DNA from: Planctomycetota bacterium
GTDB lineage: Bacteria > Planctomycetota > Phycisphaerae > Sedimentisphaerales > Anaerobacaceae
DNA length: 8,704 bases
Direction: 5' to 3'
Assembly: GCA_017885385.1 (NCBI GenBank)
Contig: JAFNGF010000195.1
Coordinates: 1 to 8,704, forward strand
Shown: one piece after another, positions 1-6,002 of the stretch
Layout: each line of letters begins with the position of its first letter
Numbering within the stretch: the stretch's first letter is position 1
Translations under genes and position numbers: made by a program
Notes under the pieces: generated by a model
What the model saw: the letters and a program-made list of their open reading frames with translations, nothing else
Databases searched by the model: none
What the model was told of the DNA's origin: nothing

Positions 1-129
1 TTTCCGAACCAGGTCTGCTCATTGAACAGCCCTTTAGAATGTAATGCCGGCGGAACCCAGCATCCGGCTTTACCTTATGATATGCACACAGCAAAAAAGC
101 TGCAACTCAAAATATACATCGCCTTGTAA
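1..129 (+). CDS. Possible C-terminal tail of a convergent gene (partial, uncertain)
   Basis: Frame 1 is open from the window edge through 42 codons and stops with TAA at 127-129, one base before the stop of the opposite-strand DUF362 gene. The readable tail ends in AKKLQLKIYIAL. Tail-to-tail gene packing and ordinary codons make a real gene end possible, but 42 open codons can arise by chance and I recognise no family. If it is not coding, these bases are a plain intergenic stretch. A weak stem on the minus strand (about 88-107, loop of six T) has no T-run after it and is not called a terminator. Confidence 0.2.
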   Translation, partial: FPNQVCSLNSPLECNAGGTQHPALPYDMHTAKKLQLKIYIAL

Positions 130-1098
130 TCAGAAACGCTCGGGCCGAAAAGCCTTGATTGGCAGTTTTGCCAGCAGCAAAATCTGCTTGGCGACACTTC
201 TGCAAACGTGCGACAGCGAGAACCGCAGCGGAATCAGTTCGGGCAGCTCAAAATCCATACATACATTTTGTGAAAAATCGTCGCCGAGGATTTCTATCTT
301 GTCTGGGTCTGGAAAGTCAGGCTCAATCTGCTTTGCGGTCTTGATAATGGGAACGTCCTCCGGCTCAATATTTACCAGTTTGGAGCAAACAATTTCGCAG
401 GCGATAGGGTCAGTTCCGCCGATTAGCCAGCCCAGCGGCCTGGTTCTGCCGCGAATCGGTCCGCGGCCATCCATCGCCATCACCCCATCAATAATGGTAA
501 AGGCAGGATGCAAAAAGTTATATATGTCGATAATCAATTCGCAGAAATCGGTGAATTTCTTGCCCTTTCTGAAGTGCCAGAGTGCTTTTCGTTTGCCGCT
601 GACACAGCCGAACATATTCTTTACCGCGAATGTCGCGACCAACTGCTGATGTGACTTGAACTTCGGCAGATTTATGATGACATCGGCGTCAAGGGCAACA
701 GAACTTATGCCGACTTTGGTGCCCTTTGCCCCTATCCGGCACCACTTCGGCTTATCAAGCTGCATTACGGGCACAGACATCTTCTGCAAAGGCTCTTCCA
801 GGTTCAGTGCCTCTACACAGGCAAAGACATCGCCCCAGGCCGGCGAGTCGCCGAGGAAAGGCCTTGCCCCGTAGTCCTTCAGCAGCCGGGCGATCTCAAG
901 AATTATCGCCGGGTGCGTTTGTGTGGCGTGTCTCTGAGACCGCGGTGCAATAAAATTCGGCTTGAGGAGCACGACATCGCCGGGACGTACAAACCTTTCC
1001 AGTCCGCCGAGAAGCTCAACCTGTCTCGCAACGGCTTGCGCGACCGCAGTTGAGCTATAGTCACTACATCGGGTCAATACCACTATTGAATTGGCCAT
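130..1098 (-). CDS. DUF362 domain protein, single-domain form without ferredoxin module
   Basis: This 322-residue protein matches the DUF362 family in its characteristic segments. An early VVLLKPNF block is followed by a TQTHPAIILEIARLL helix, a GARPFLGDSPAW segment, the central DVIINLPKFKSH then AVKNMFGCVSGKRK block, and a late TIIDGVMAMDGRGP with GGTDPIACE. Many DUF362 proteins carry a C-terminal 4Fe-4S ferredoxin domain. This one has no CxxCxxC cluster, so it is the short form. No signal peptide or membrane segment is visible, so it is probably cytoplasmic. The family has no firmly established reaction, so none is assigned. The ATG at 1096-1098 fits the family start but has no clear Shine-Dalgarno sequence. 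The upstream lipoprotein gene on the same strand ends 130 bases before it, and a repeat element fills the gap, so co-transcription is possible but not shown. Confidence 0.85.
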   Translation of the reverse strand: MANSIVVLTRCSDYSSTAVAQAVARQVELLGGLERFVRPGDVVLLKPNFIAPRSQRHATQTHPAIILEIARLLKDYGARPFLGDSPAWGDVFACVEALNLEEPLQKMSVPVMQLDKPKWCRIGAKGTKVGISSVALDADVIINLPKFKSHQQLVATFAVKNMFGCVSGKRKALWHFRKGKKFTDFCELIIDIYNFLHPAFTIIDGVMAMDGRGPIRGRTRPLGWLIGGTDPIACEIVCSKLVNIEPEDVPIIKTAKQIEPDFPDPDKIEILGDDFSQNVCMDFELPELIPLRFSLSHVCRSVAKQILLLAKLPIKAFRPERF

Positions 1099-1104
1099 AC
1101 TGGG

Positions 1105-1232
1105 TCAAAATTTTCAGCCACGAATTACACGGATTCCACTGATCCCACTCCGCCGAAGCGGCTGCGAAGGCTGGATTGGCATTTTCGAGTTTGTGCTGAT
1201 TGTCCGCGTTAATCGGCGGAATCTGTGGTTAA
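1105..1232. repeat. Inverted pair of degenerate 9-base arrays around a GC-rich core
   Basis: The gap between the two minus-strand genes is almost all repeat. The left arm (1115-1150) on the plus strand reads as four nonamers: CAGCCACGA, ATTACACGG, ATTCCACTG, ATCCCACTC. The right arm (about 1194-1232) shows related units on the minus strand: ACCACAG, ATTCCGCCG, ATTAACGCGG. Between them lies a GC-rich core (1149-1175) containing CCGAAGCGGCTGCGAAGG. The right arm runs up to and over the lipoprotein stop codon (1229-1231). The units are degenerate, so the boundaries are approximate. No function is evident; a small non-autonomous repeat is the simplest reading. Confidence 0.55.
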
Positions 1233-2095
1233 TAATTCATCGGCATCCGTACGCAAACCAGCAGAAATACTCTGACGGCTGGTTTACGTTCGGGCGGCTT
1301 GCGCTCGGCCGGATTGAAAAACACGCTGCCGACAGGATTACTGAAAAATAGACCGCCGAGAGTTGTCAGATCGCCGATGTATTTTTCCGGCCCGAGGACG
1401 AGAAAGTCGCCGGCGCTCATTTTCAATCCAAAAGCAGCGGCGGTGAAGGGAAACTCACGCGATCTGGCGCGGGCAGCTAATTGCGGGACTGGACTGGTCA
1501 CGGGAACGGTGAAAACCGGATGGGCAACGAACGCGCACGCACCTTGTACGGCAGCTATCTTCGTAGCTTTTATCCGCAGTGCAAGGATGCCCGGACCAAT
1601 GGTTGTGCTCTGCGGTGAGAGGTCGCTGGAGACGAAAGAGAGCTTTTGTTTGTAGTTCAGGCCGGTTACGGCAAGATCGCCGGCTTGGTCATCGGCAAGC
1701 AGAAGCGAAACCGTTCCTATCTCTTGGCCGCCGGCCCCGCGCAGCAGCTCATAGACCTTATTCCACAGCCGGACTTGGCCGAACCCAATCGAAAAAGAAT
1801 TAGCTTTGAAGGCGCTGGCGTTATTAAATCTCAATGGCGTGCTATCCAGCACCGACCACAAGTCCGCCAGCTTGTCGGCGTTTTCAGCTGGCACTTCGAT
1901 AATATAGACGCTGAAATTTATGGTCTTTAGTAATTGTGCGCCTGATTGACCACCGGGGCCGGCTGGCGCTATGTCGCCGATCTTGACCCCTGCTTCCGCC
2001 CCGGCCAGGTTGGGGTCCCCACGTACGCGGGGGCCGCAGCCTATTACGCCGAGCCCAACGCAAATCGAAACTGCAATTTGCACTGCGCGAACCAT
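1229..2095 (-). CDS. Predicted lipoprotein of unknown function
   Basis: From the ATG at 2093-2095 the product is 288 residues. The N-terminus has one arginine, a hydrophobic stretch (about residues 4-18) and the lipobox V-I-G-C with Cys20. This predicts cleavage by signal peptidase II, lipid attachment and membrane anchoring. A Gly/Ala/Pro-rich linker (about 21-55) follows, then a mixed alpha/beta region without further membrane segments. The region includes INFSVYIIEVPAENADKL, which looks like the start of a folded domain. The C-terminus carries a short ERKP-PERKP repeat and a hydrophobic patch before the stop. I recognise no family. A TTG two codons upstream (2101) is also in frame, but the ATG gives the cleaner signal peptide. 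No Shine-Dalgarno sequence is visible because the upstream DNA is a heptamer repeat. The gene diverges from the aminotransferase operon and precedes the DUF362 gene. Confidence 0.75.
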   Translation of the reverse strand: MVRAVQIAVSICVGLGVIGCGPRVRGDPNLAGAEAGVKIGDIAPAGPGGQSGAQLLKTINFSVYIIEVPAENADKLADLWSVLDSTPLRFNNASAFKANSFSIGFGQVRLWNKVYELLRGAGGQEIGTVSLLLADDQAGDLAVTGLNYKQKLSFVSSDLSPQSTTIGPGILALRIKATKIAAVQGACAFVAHPVFTVPVTSPVPQLAARARSREFPFTAAAFGLKMSAGDFLVLGPEKYIGDLTTLGGLFFSNPVGSVFFNPAERKPPERKPAVRVFLLVCVRMPMNY

Positions 2096-2097
2096 AA

Positions 2098-2153
2098 TCA
2101 ATTTTCAATTGTCGATTTTCAATTTTCGATTGTCAATCTTGAATTATCAATTT
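2098..2153. repeat. Tandem heptamer array, eight units of TCAATTT type
   Basis: Eight consecutive 7-base units can be read without a gap: TCAATTT, TCAATTG, TCGATTT, TCAATTT, TCGATTG, TCAATCT, TGAATTA, TCAATTT. Positions 2 to 6 vary little and the seventh base varies most. The array begins three bases upstream of the lipoprotein ATG and fills about half of the divergent intergenic region. It resembles in style the short tandem heptanucleotide repeats described in cyanobacteria, though the unit sequence differs. Its position suggests it supplies promoter sequence to one or both flanking genes. Confidence 0.85.
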
Positions 2154-2158
2154 ATTCT
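2130..2158 (+). promoter_or_regulatory. Possible sigma-70-type promoter for the aminotransferase operon
   Basis: TTGTCA (2130-2135) and TATTCT (2153-2158) are separated by 17 bases. They match the -35 and -10 consensus at 5 of 6 and 4 of 6 positions. Transcription would begin near 2165 and leave a leader of about 45 bases before the ATG at 2212. The -35 lies inside the heptamer array and the -10 overlaps its last base. The DNA is AT-rich, so chance matches are likely. Confidence 0.3.
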
Positions 2159-2195
2159 ATCTTAAAGTGGTCAGCGACAGCGAATCTTTGGATTT

Positions 2196-2203
2196 GAAAG
2201 GTG
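2196..2203 (+). promoter_or_regulatory. Ribosome binding site that sets the aminotransferase start
   Basis: GAAAGGTG lies 8 bases before the ATG at 2212. It supports that ATG over the in-frame GTG at 2167, which would add 15 residues not expected in this enzyme family. Confidence 0.6.
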
Positions 2204-2211
2204 CAGAACAA

Positions 2212-3402
2212 ATGAAAATTAGCAAACGAGCTCAGGATGTGCCGGCTTCGGCGACAATAGCGGTTACGGCGCGAGCCAAGGAGTTGAAAGCCCAGGGCGT
2301 GGACGTGGTCGGTTTTGGCGCAGGAGAGCCGGATTTTGACACGCCGGATTATATAAAAGATGCGGCTATAGAGGCGCTGAAGGCGGGCAAGACAAAATAC
2401 ACGCCGGCAGCCGGCATCATCGAGCTGCGTACAGCCATCGCCGCCAAGCTCAAAAATGAAAACGGCTTGACGTACAGCCCCGACCAAATTATAGTCAACA
2501 TGGGCGGCAAACACTCCGTTTACGAGGCGATGCAGGCCGTGCTGGATCCCGGCGACGAAGTGATTCTGCCGGCGCCGTATTGGGTGACCTATCCGGAGAC
2601 AATAAAGCTGGCGGGCGCCGCCGCCAAAATCATCGAGACCGACAGGGCAAATAGTTATAAAATCACGCCGGCGCAGGTTGAGGATGTCATCACCGAAAAA
2701 ACCGCAATGCTGGTCATCAACTCGCCCAATAATCCGGGCGGTTTTACTTATACGCCGCAGGAGCTAAAAGCCATCGCCAAGGTCCTTGAGGGAACGAAAG
2801 TTGCGGTGCTCGCGGATGAGATTTACGAAAAGCTGGTCTATGGCGATACCAAGTTCGTCAGTTTTGCTTCGCTCAGTGCTGATGCCTACAACCGAACCTT
2901 GACTCTTAACGGGTTCAGCAAGGCTTTCTCTATGACGGGCTGGCGGCTGGGCTACGCTGCCGGGCCGCTGGAGGTTATAAAGGCGATGGGGCGTCTTCAG
3001 GACCACATGACCTCGAACGTTGTAACGTTCGGCCAGTACGCGGCGATTGCCGCTCTTGGCGAGCCGGCAGCCGACTCCATAGAGCGTATGCGGGCGGAAT
3101 TCGAGCGGCGCGGGCAATATATGGCTGAGCGATTAAACAGCATGCCGGGCGTGGAATGTCCGGAACCCACCGGCGCTTTCTACTGTTTCCCTGATGTTTC
3201 AAGCCATTATGGCCGAACTATTAATGGGGCGAAGATTGCCGGCAGCATGGATTTTGCCAAGGCGCTTCTGGAGCAGGCTAAAGTTGCCCTCGTACCCGGC
3301 CTGCCCTTTGGCTGTAACGACAATGTTCGGCTGAGTTTTGCCTGCTCGTTAGAGCAGATTCGTAAAGGCTTGGATAGACTGGAAAAATGGCTCGGCCGAT
3401 GA
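2212..3402 (+). CDS. aspC: Class I PLP-dependent aspartate-type aminotransferase
   Basis: The 396-residue product is a typical fold-type I aminotransferase that moves an amino group between aspartate and 2-oxoglutarate (or a related pair) in the cytoplasm. It opens with KRAQDVPASATIAVTARAKE and GFGAGEPDFDTP, as in Bacillus and Thermus aspartate aminotransferases. Visible active-site elements are the GGKH segment, PYWVTYPE, NNPGG with Asn174, ADEIYE with Asp202 and Tyr205, SKAFSMTGWRLGY with the PLP-binding Lys237, and NDNVRLSF with Arg373 as the likely carboxylate-binding arginine. NNPGG replaces the more usual NNPTG. The GGK lysine occupies the place linked in Thermus-type enzymes to acidic substrates, so prephenate amination is an alternative or extra activity. 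The length is normal. Its TGA shares bases with the next ATG (ATGA), so it looks like the first gene of the operon. It may serve general amino acid metabolism rather than the downstream glycan genes. Confidence 0.93.
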   Translation: MKISKRAQDVPASATIAVTARAKELKAQGVDVVGFGAGEPDFDTPDYIKDAAIEALKAGKTKYTPAAGIIELRTAIAAKLKNENGLTYSPDQIIVNMGGKHSVYEAMQAVLDPGDEVILPAPYWVTYPETIKLAGAAAKIIETDRANSYKITPAQVEDVITEKTAMLVINSPNNPGGFTYTPQELKAIAKVLEGTKVAVLADEIYEKLVYGDTKFVSFASLSADAYNRTLTLNGFSKAFSMTGWRLGYAAGPLEVIKAMGRLQDHMTSNVVTFGQYAAIAALGEPAADSIERMRAEFERRGQYMAERLNSMPGVECPEPTGAFYCFPDVSSHYGRTINGAKIAGSMDFAKALLEQAKVALVPGLPFGCNDNVRLSFACSLEQIRKGLDRLEKWLGR

Positions 3403-6002
3403 AAGTCAGAAGACAGAAAACAGAAGACCGCTCCGAGCGAAGCCGAAGGGACAGAAGTCAGGAAACAGTCATCCGTCCTCCGTCCTCTGTCGTCCGCCCT
3501 CCCAACGAACCTGCCGCATTCTCAATTTGGCTTGTTTTTTTGGCCTGGCTGGCGATGCTCATCTTCGCTATTCACGCCAGCACACACATGGTCGCCGCCG
3601 GCGATACGTGGGTGGCAATGGCCTGCGGACGGCATTTTGTCAAACATGGGGTACATACCGTCGAGCCTTTCAGCGGCAATTCGCACAAGCCGGGGCCTAC
3701 GCCGGAGGAAATCAAGACTTGGCCAAAGTGGGCGCAATGGATCACGGATAAAGTCGGCTTAGAGACTGTCAAGAAATGGCATCCGACCGGCTGGATTAAC
3801 CAGAACTGGCTTACGCACGTGATATTCTACTGGCTGACCACCACACTGGGCTCGGAGCAGCAGCCTTATTTCAACGCACTGGTTTACTGGAAGTTTACTA
3901 TTTACATATTGACCATTATTTGTGTGTTCTACACCGGCAGATTATTGGGGGCCAATCCGTTTCTGTCCGCGGCCTTTGCCTGTTTTGCGTTGTTTGTCGG
4001 GCGTTCGTTTGTGGATATTCGCCCCCAGGGCTTCTCAAACCTGCTTGTAGCTGTCTTTCTGCTGGTGCTTGTTCTTGCCGCGTATCGAAACATACTGTAC
4101 ATCTGGCTCATTGTCCCGCTGACGGTCTTCTGGTGTAACGTTCACGGCGGATACATTTACGCATTTATGATGCTCGTGCCGTTCATAGGGCTGCATTTGC
4201 TGACCACCTGCAACAAAAAATGGACTGCAATCCTATACAACGTGACCGCCTGGCCGTTCTACGCTCTTGTCGTGTCCAGGGCCGGCCTAACAATGTCCAC
4301 ATTTTTGTTCTTGGTCTTGCTGATTGTTTTGGATATCACACTGATTTTTTATAAACATAATCTTGTTTCCATTGGTTGGAGAGGCATCTACCATACAATT
4401 GCTGCCGGTTTTGTTGCCTTTTTCGCTATGCTGGTGCTTAATCCTTTTCATTTAACCAATCTAACGCACACCTTCGTCATCAGCGTCAGCGAGCACGCCG
4501 CAAGATGGCGTGAGATTCACGAGTGGCAGCCGGCTTTCGACTGGGCCAATCCCGTCGGCACCGCTGTACCTTTTTTAGTGATGTACATTATTGCCTGGGT
4601 GGTCCTGGGGCTTTGGATTGTCATCTCGGCATTGGCACGGCGCTCGATGAGCCAAAGCCGCTCTCGAAAGGCAGCCGGCTCGGATGAATTTCAATGCCCT
4701 AAACTTAATTTACCTTCGATGGTGATTGCCGCTCTTACTATTTACATGGCCATTCGCTCGCGCAGATTTATACCGGTAGCGGCTATCGCGGGCTGTCCGA
4801 TTATAGCGATGTTCGTTGACCAAATCGCGCACGCAATTTCGGCGGCCCGTAAATTCCACAGGCAAAAATCCCCGCTTTCGCGGGGACCGTTCGTCTCACC
4901 GATGCCCCGCAATGTACAGCTTTATCTGACGATTGCCGGTGCGGCGGTGGTGGTATTCTTTGGCGCGTGGTGGGGCGGCAAGTTTAAGCTTGTTTATCTT
5001 GACGCCTGGCCCAATGACCCGGAGCTGACTTCGATCTTTATGAGGATGACTGCCTCTGATGCCAAACCGTTTTGCGCCGGCAAGTTCATCAGGATGAATA
5101 AGCTGGCGGGCAATATGTTTAATTACTGGACCGAGGGCGGTTGCATCGCCTGGGCGCAGGAGCCTGACCCAAACACCGGCCGGACTCCGTTACAGCTATT
5201 TATGGATGGCCGGGCACAGGCAGCCTATAATCGTGAGACTTTCGACCTCTGGTCGTATATTATGTCCGGGGGTCTGGCCGGTTCGCAAGGGTTCCAGATA
5301 GTGCAGCGTGCCAGCATGAAAGCCAGAATGACGGGAAAGGACCTCAAAGATGTGCTGACCTCCGCCGATTACGTGGAAATCGGCCCGTCGATAGACCAGG
5401 CGCTTACAGAGCGGGACGTGTGGGCGGCCTTGATGCCGGCCGCTGAGTTCGACAGCGTCTTTGTCCGTGGGCTCGAGCACACCCGGAATTGGGCCGTCGT
5501 CTTTCTTGATAACAAGCAGAAAATACTGGTCAACTATGCAACCGCTCAGGGCAAGGAGCTCTTTGACGGCATAGAAAGTGGTAAAACGCTTTACCCGGAT
5601 GATTTCTCCAGGGCCCTGACTCTGGCGCACAACTTGCTTCTTTACAGCAGGGACGTTACGCAAAAAAGACGAGGCTTAGACCTTGCCATTCAGGCCTTCA
5701 ATCTGAATCCCTCGCCGACCCCGATGCTGGAGATAATGGTTAGTGCAGCAAGGTTCACTGAGTTGGTTCTCCAGGTCAACAGTTTCTGTAAAAGCTACTC
5801 TGACAGCTTCACGAAAAATGAGCAGGTTTATGCCAGGCAGCACGGTTATCGCTTTAGATTGGAGGCTGCACGCCTGGCGTGCGTGCATTTAGAAAAGGTC
5901 GCCAGGGCGCAGGGAGACGCAAAACTGGCAGAATCTTACACCACCAGAATAAGAGAATGTGACACTGAGCGCGAGAGGATATCCAATGAACAAAGGTGGT
6001 AG
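3399..6002 (+). CDS. Large polytopic GT-C-like membrane protein, putative glycosyltransferase
   Basis: From the ATG at 3399 the product is 867 residues. A basic, probably disordered N-terminus (1-40) is encoded by a DNA repeat. About 12-14 hydrophobic segments follow, the first near 41-63 and the last near 507-524, then a soluble C-terminal part of about 340 residues. The first outer loop has GDTWVAMACGRHF with Asp69 and later WINQNWLTH, in the place where GT-C enzymes keep a catalytic Asp. Other segments resemble uncharacterised bacterial GT-C-like proteins: IRPQGFSNLL, NVHGGYIY, REIHEWQP and RSRRFIPVAAI. The C-terminal part begins with NMFNYWTEGGCIAW and LFMDGRAQAAY, also seen in such proteins, and ends in helices that could be TPR-like. 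GT-C enzymes transfer sugars from polyprenyl-phosphate donors outside the membrane; the substrate here is unknown. An ATG at 3387 would add four residues. The next gene, a GT2 enzyme, overlaps by 17 bases, a common pairing. Confidence 0.75.
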   Translation: MKVRRQKTEDRSERSRRDRSQETVIRPPSSVVRPPNEPAAFSIWLVFLAWLAMLIFAIHASTHMVAAGDTWVAMACGRHFVKHGVHTVEPFSGNSHKPGPTPEEIKTWPKWAQWITDKVGLETVKKWHPTGWINQNWLTHVIFYWLTTTLGSEQQPYFNALVYWKFTIYILTIICVFYTGRLLGANPFLSAAFACFALFVGRSFVDIRPQGFSNLLVAVFLLVLVLAAYRNILYIWLIVPLTVFWCNVHGGYIYAFMMLVPFIGLHLLTTCNKKWTAILYNVTAWPFYALVVSRAGLTMSTFLFLVLLIVLDITLIFYKHNLVSIGWRGIYHTIAAGFVAFFAMLVLNPFHLTNLTHTFVISVSEHAARWREIHEWQPAFDWANPVGTAVPFLVMYIIAWVVLGLWIVISALARRSMSQSRSRKAAGSDEFQCPKLNLPSMVIAALTIYMAIRSRRFIPVAAIAGCPIIAMFVDQIAHAISAARKFHRQKSPLSRGPFVSPMPRNVQLYLTIAGAAVVVFFGAWWGGKFKLVYLDAWPNDPELTSIFMRMTASDAKPFCAGKFIRMNKLAGNMFNYWTEGGCIAWAQEPDPNTGRTPLQLFMDGRAQAAYNRETFDLWSYIMSGGLAGSQGFQIVQRASMKARMTGKDLKDVLTSADYVEIGPSIDQALTERDVWAALMPAAEFDSVFVRGLEHTRNWAVVFLDNKQKILVNYATAQGKELFDGIESGKTLYPDDFSRALTLAHNLLLYSRDVTQKRRGLDLAIQAFNLNPSPTPMLEIMVSAARFTELVLQVNSFCKSYSDSFTKNEQVYARQHGYRFRLEAARLACVHLEKVARAQGDAKLAESYTTRIRECDTERERISNEQRW
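3404..3502. repeat. Inverted heptamer arrays around a GC-rich core, inside a coding start
   Basis: The left arm reads AGTCAGA, AGACAGA, AAACAGA, AGACCGC (3404-3431). A core TCCGAGCGAAGCCGAAGGG (3432-3450) follows, then GACAGAA, GTCAGGA, AACAGTC (3450-3470). The right arm, in opposite sense, reads ATCCGTC, CTCCGTC, CTCTGTC, GTCCGCC, CTCC (3471-3502). Its complement gives GGACGGA/GGACAGA-type units, the same family as the array at 6004-6050. The element lies entirely in the first 35 codons of the membrane protein gene and is read in frame as an Arg-rich segment ending in IRPPSSVVRPP. Confidence 0.75.
4869..4886. repeat. Perfect 7-bp GC hairpin within the membrane protein gene
   Basis: TCCCCGC, loop TTTC, GCGGGGA forms a perfect inverted repeat. 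It falls in the stretch that encodes the polar linker around residues 485-503, just before the last predicted membrane segment, and is read in frame as SPLSRG. It resembles short REP-like hairpins that often sit between genes. It has no T-run, so it is not a terminator. Whether it recurs in the genome cannot be seen here. Confidence 0.6.
5973..5979 (+). promoter_or_regulatory. Ribosome binding site that sets the GT2 start
   Basis: GAGAGGA stands 6 bases before the ATG at 5986, inside the end of the upstream membrane protein gene. It favours this ATG over the in-frame GTG at 5959 and implies translational coupling. A GTG at 6067, after the repeat array, is a weaker alternative start. Confidence 0.65.

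Noticed and set aside
88..107. Possible terminator after the DUF362 gene
   Set aside because: The five-pair stem includes a wobble pair, its loop is only T bases, and no T-run follows.
44..649. Plus-strand open frame of 201 codons opposite the DUF362 gene
   Set aside because: The minus strand carries recognisable DUF362 motifs over this whole stretch; the plus frame has no recognisable motif and an implausible composition.
1299..1655. Plus-strand open frame of 118 codons opposite the lipoprotein gene
   Set aside because: It lies wholly inside the lipoprotein gene, with no motif or ribosome binding site found.
2098..2153. CRISPR-like array
   Set aside because: The repeats are 7 bases long and directly adjacent, with no spacers; no cas gene is in view.
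2167..2211. Upstream GTG start for the aminotransferase
   Set aside because: It would add 15 residues not seen in the family and would lie near the predicted transcription start; the ATG at 2212 has a good ribosome binding site.
5196..5663. Minus-strand open frame of 155 codons
   Set aside because: It lies inside the GT-C-like gene, whose frame is supported by family-like motifs such as YWTEGG and FMDGR.
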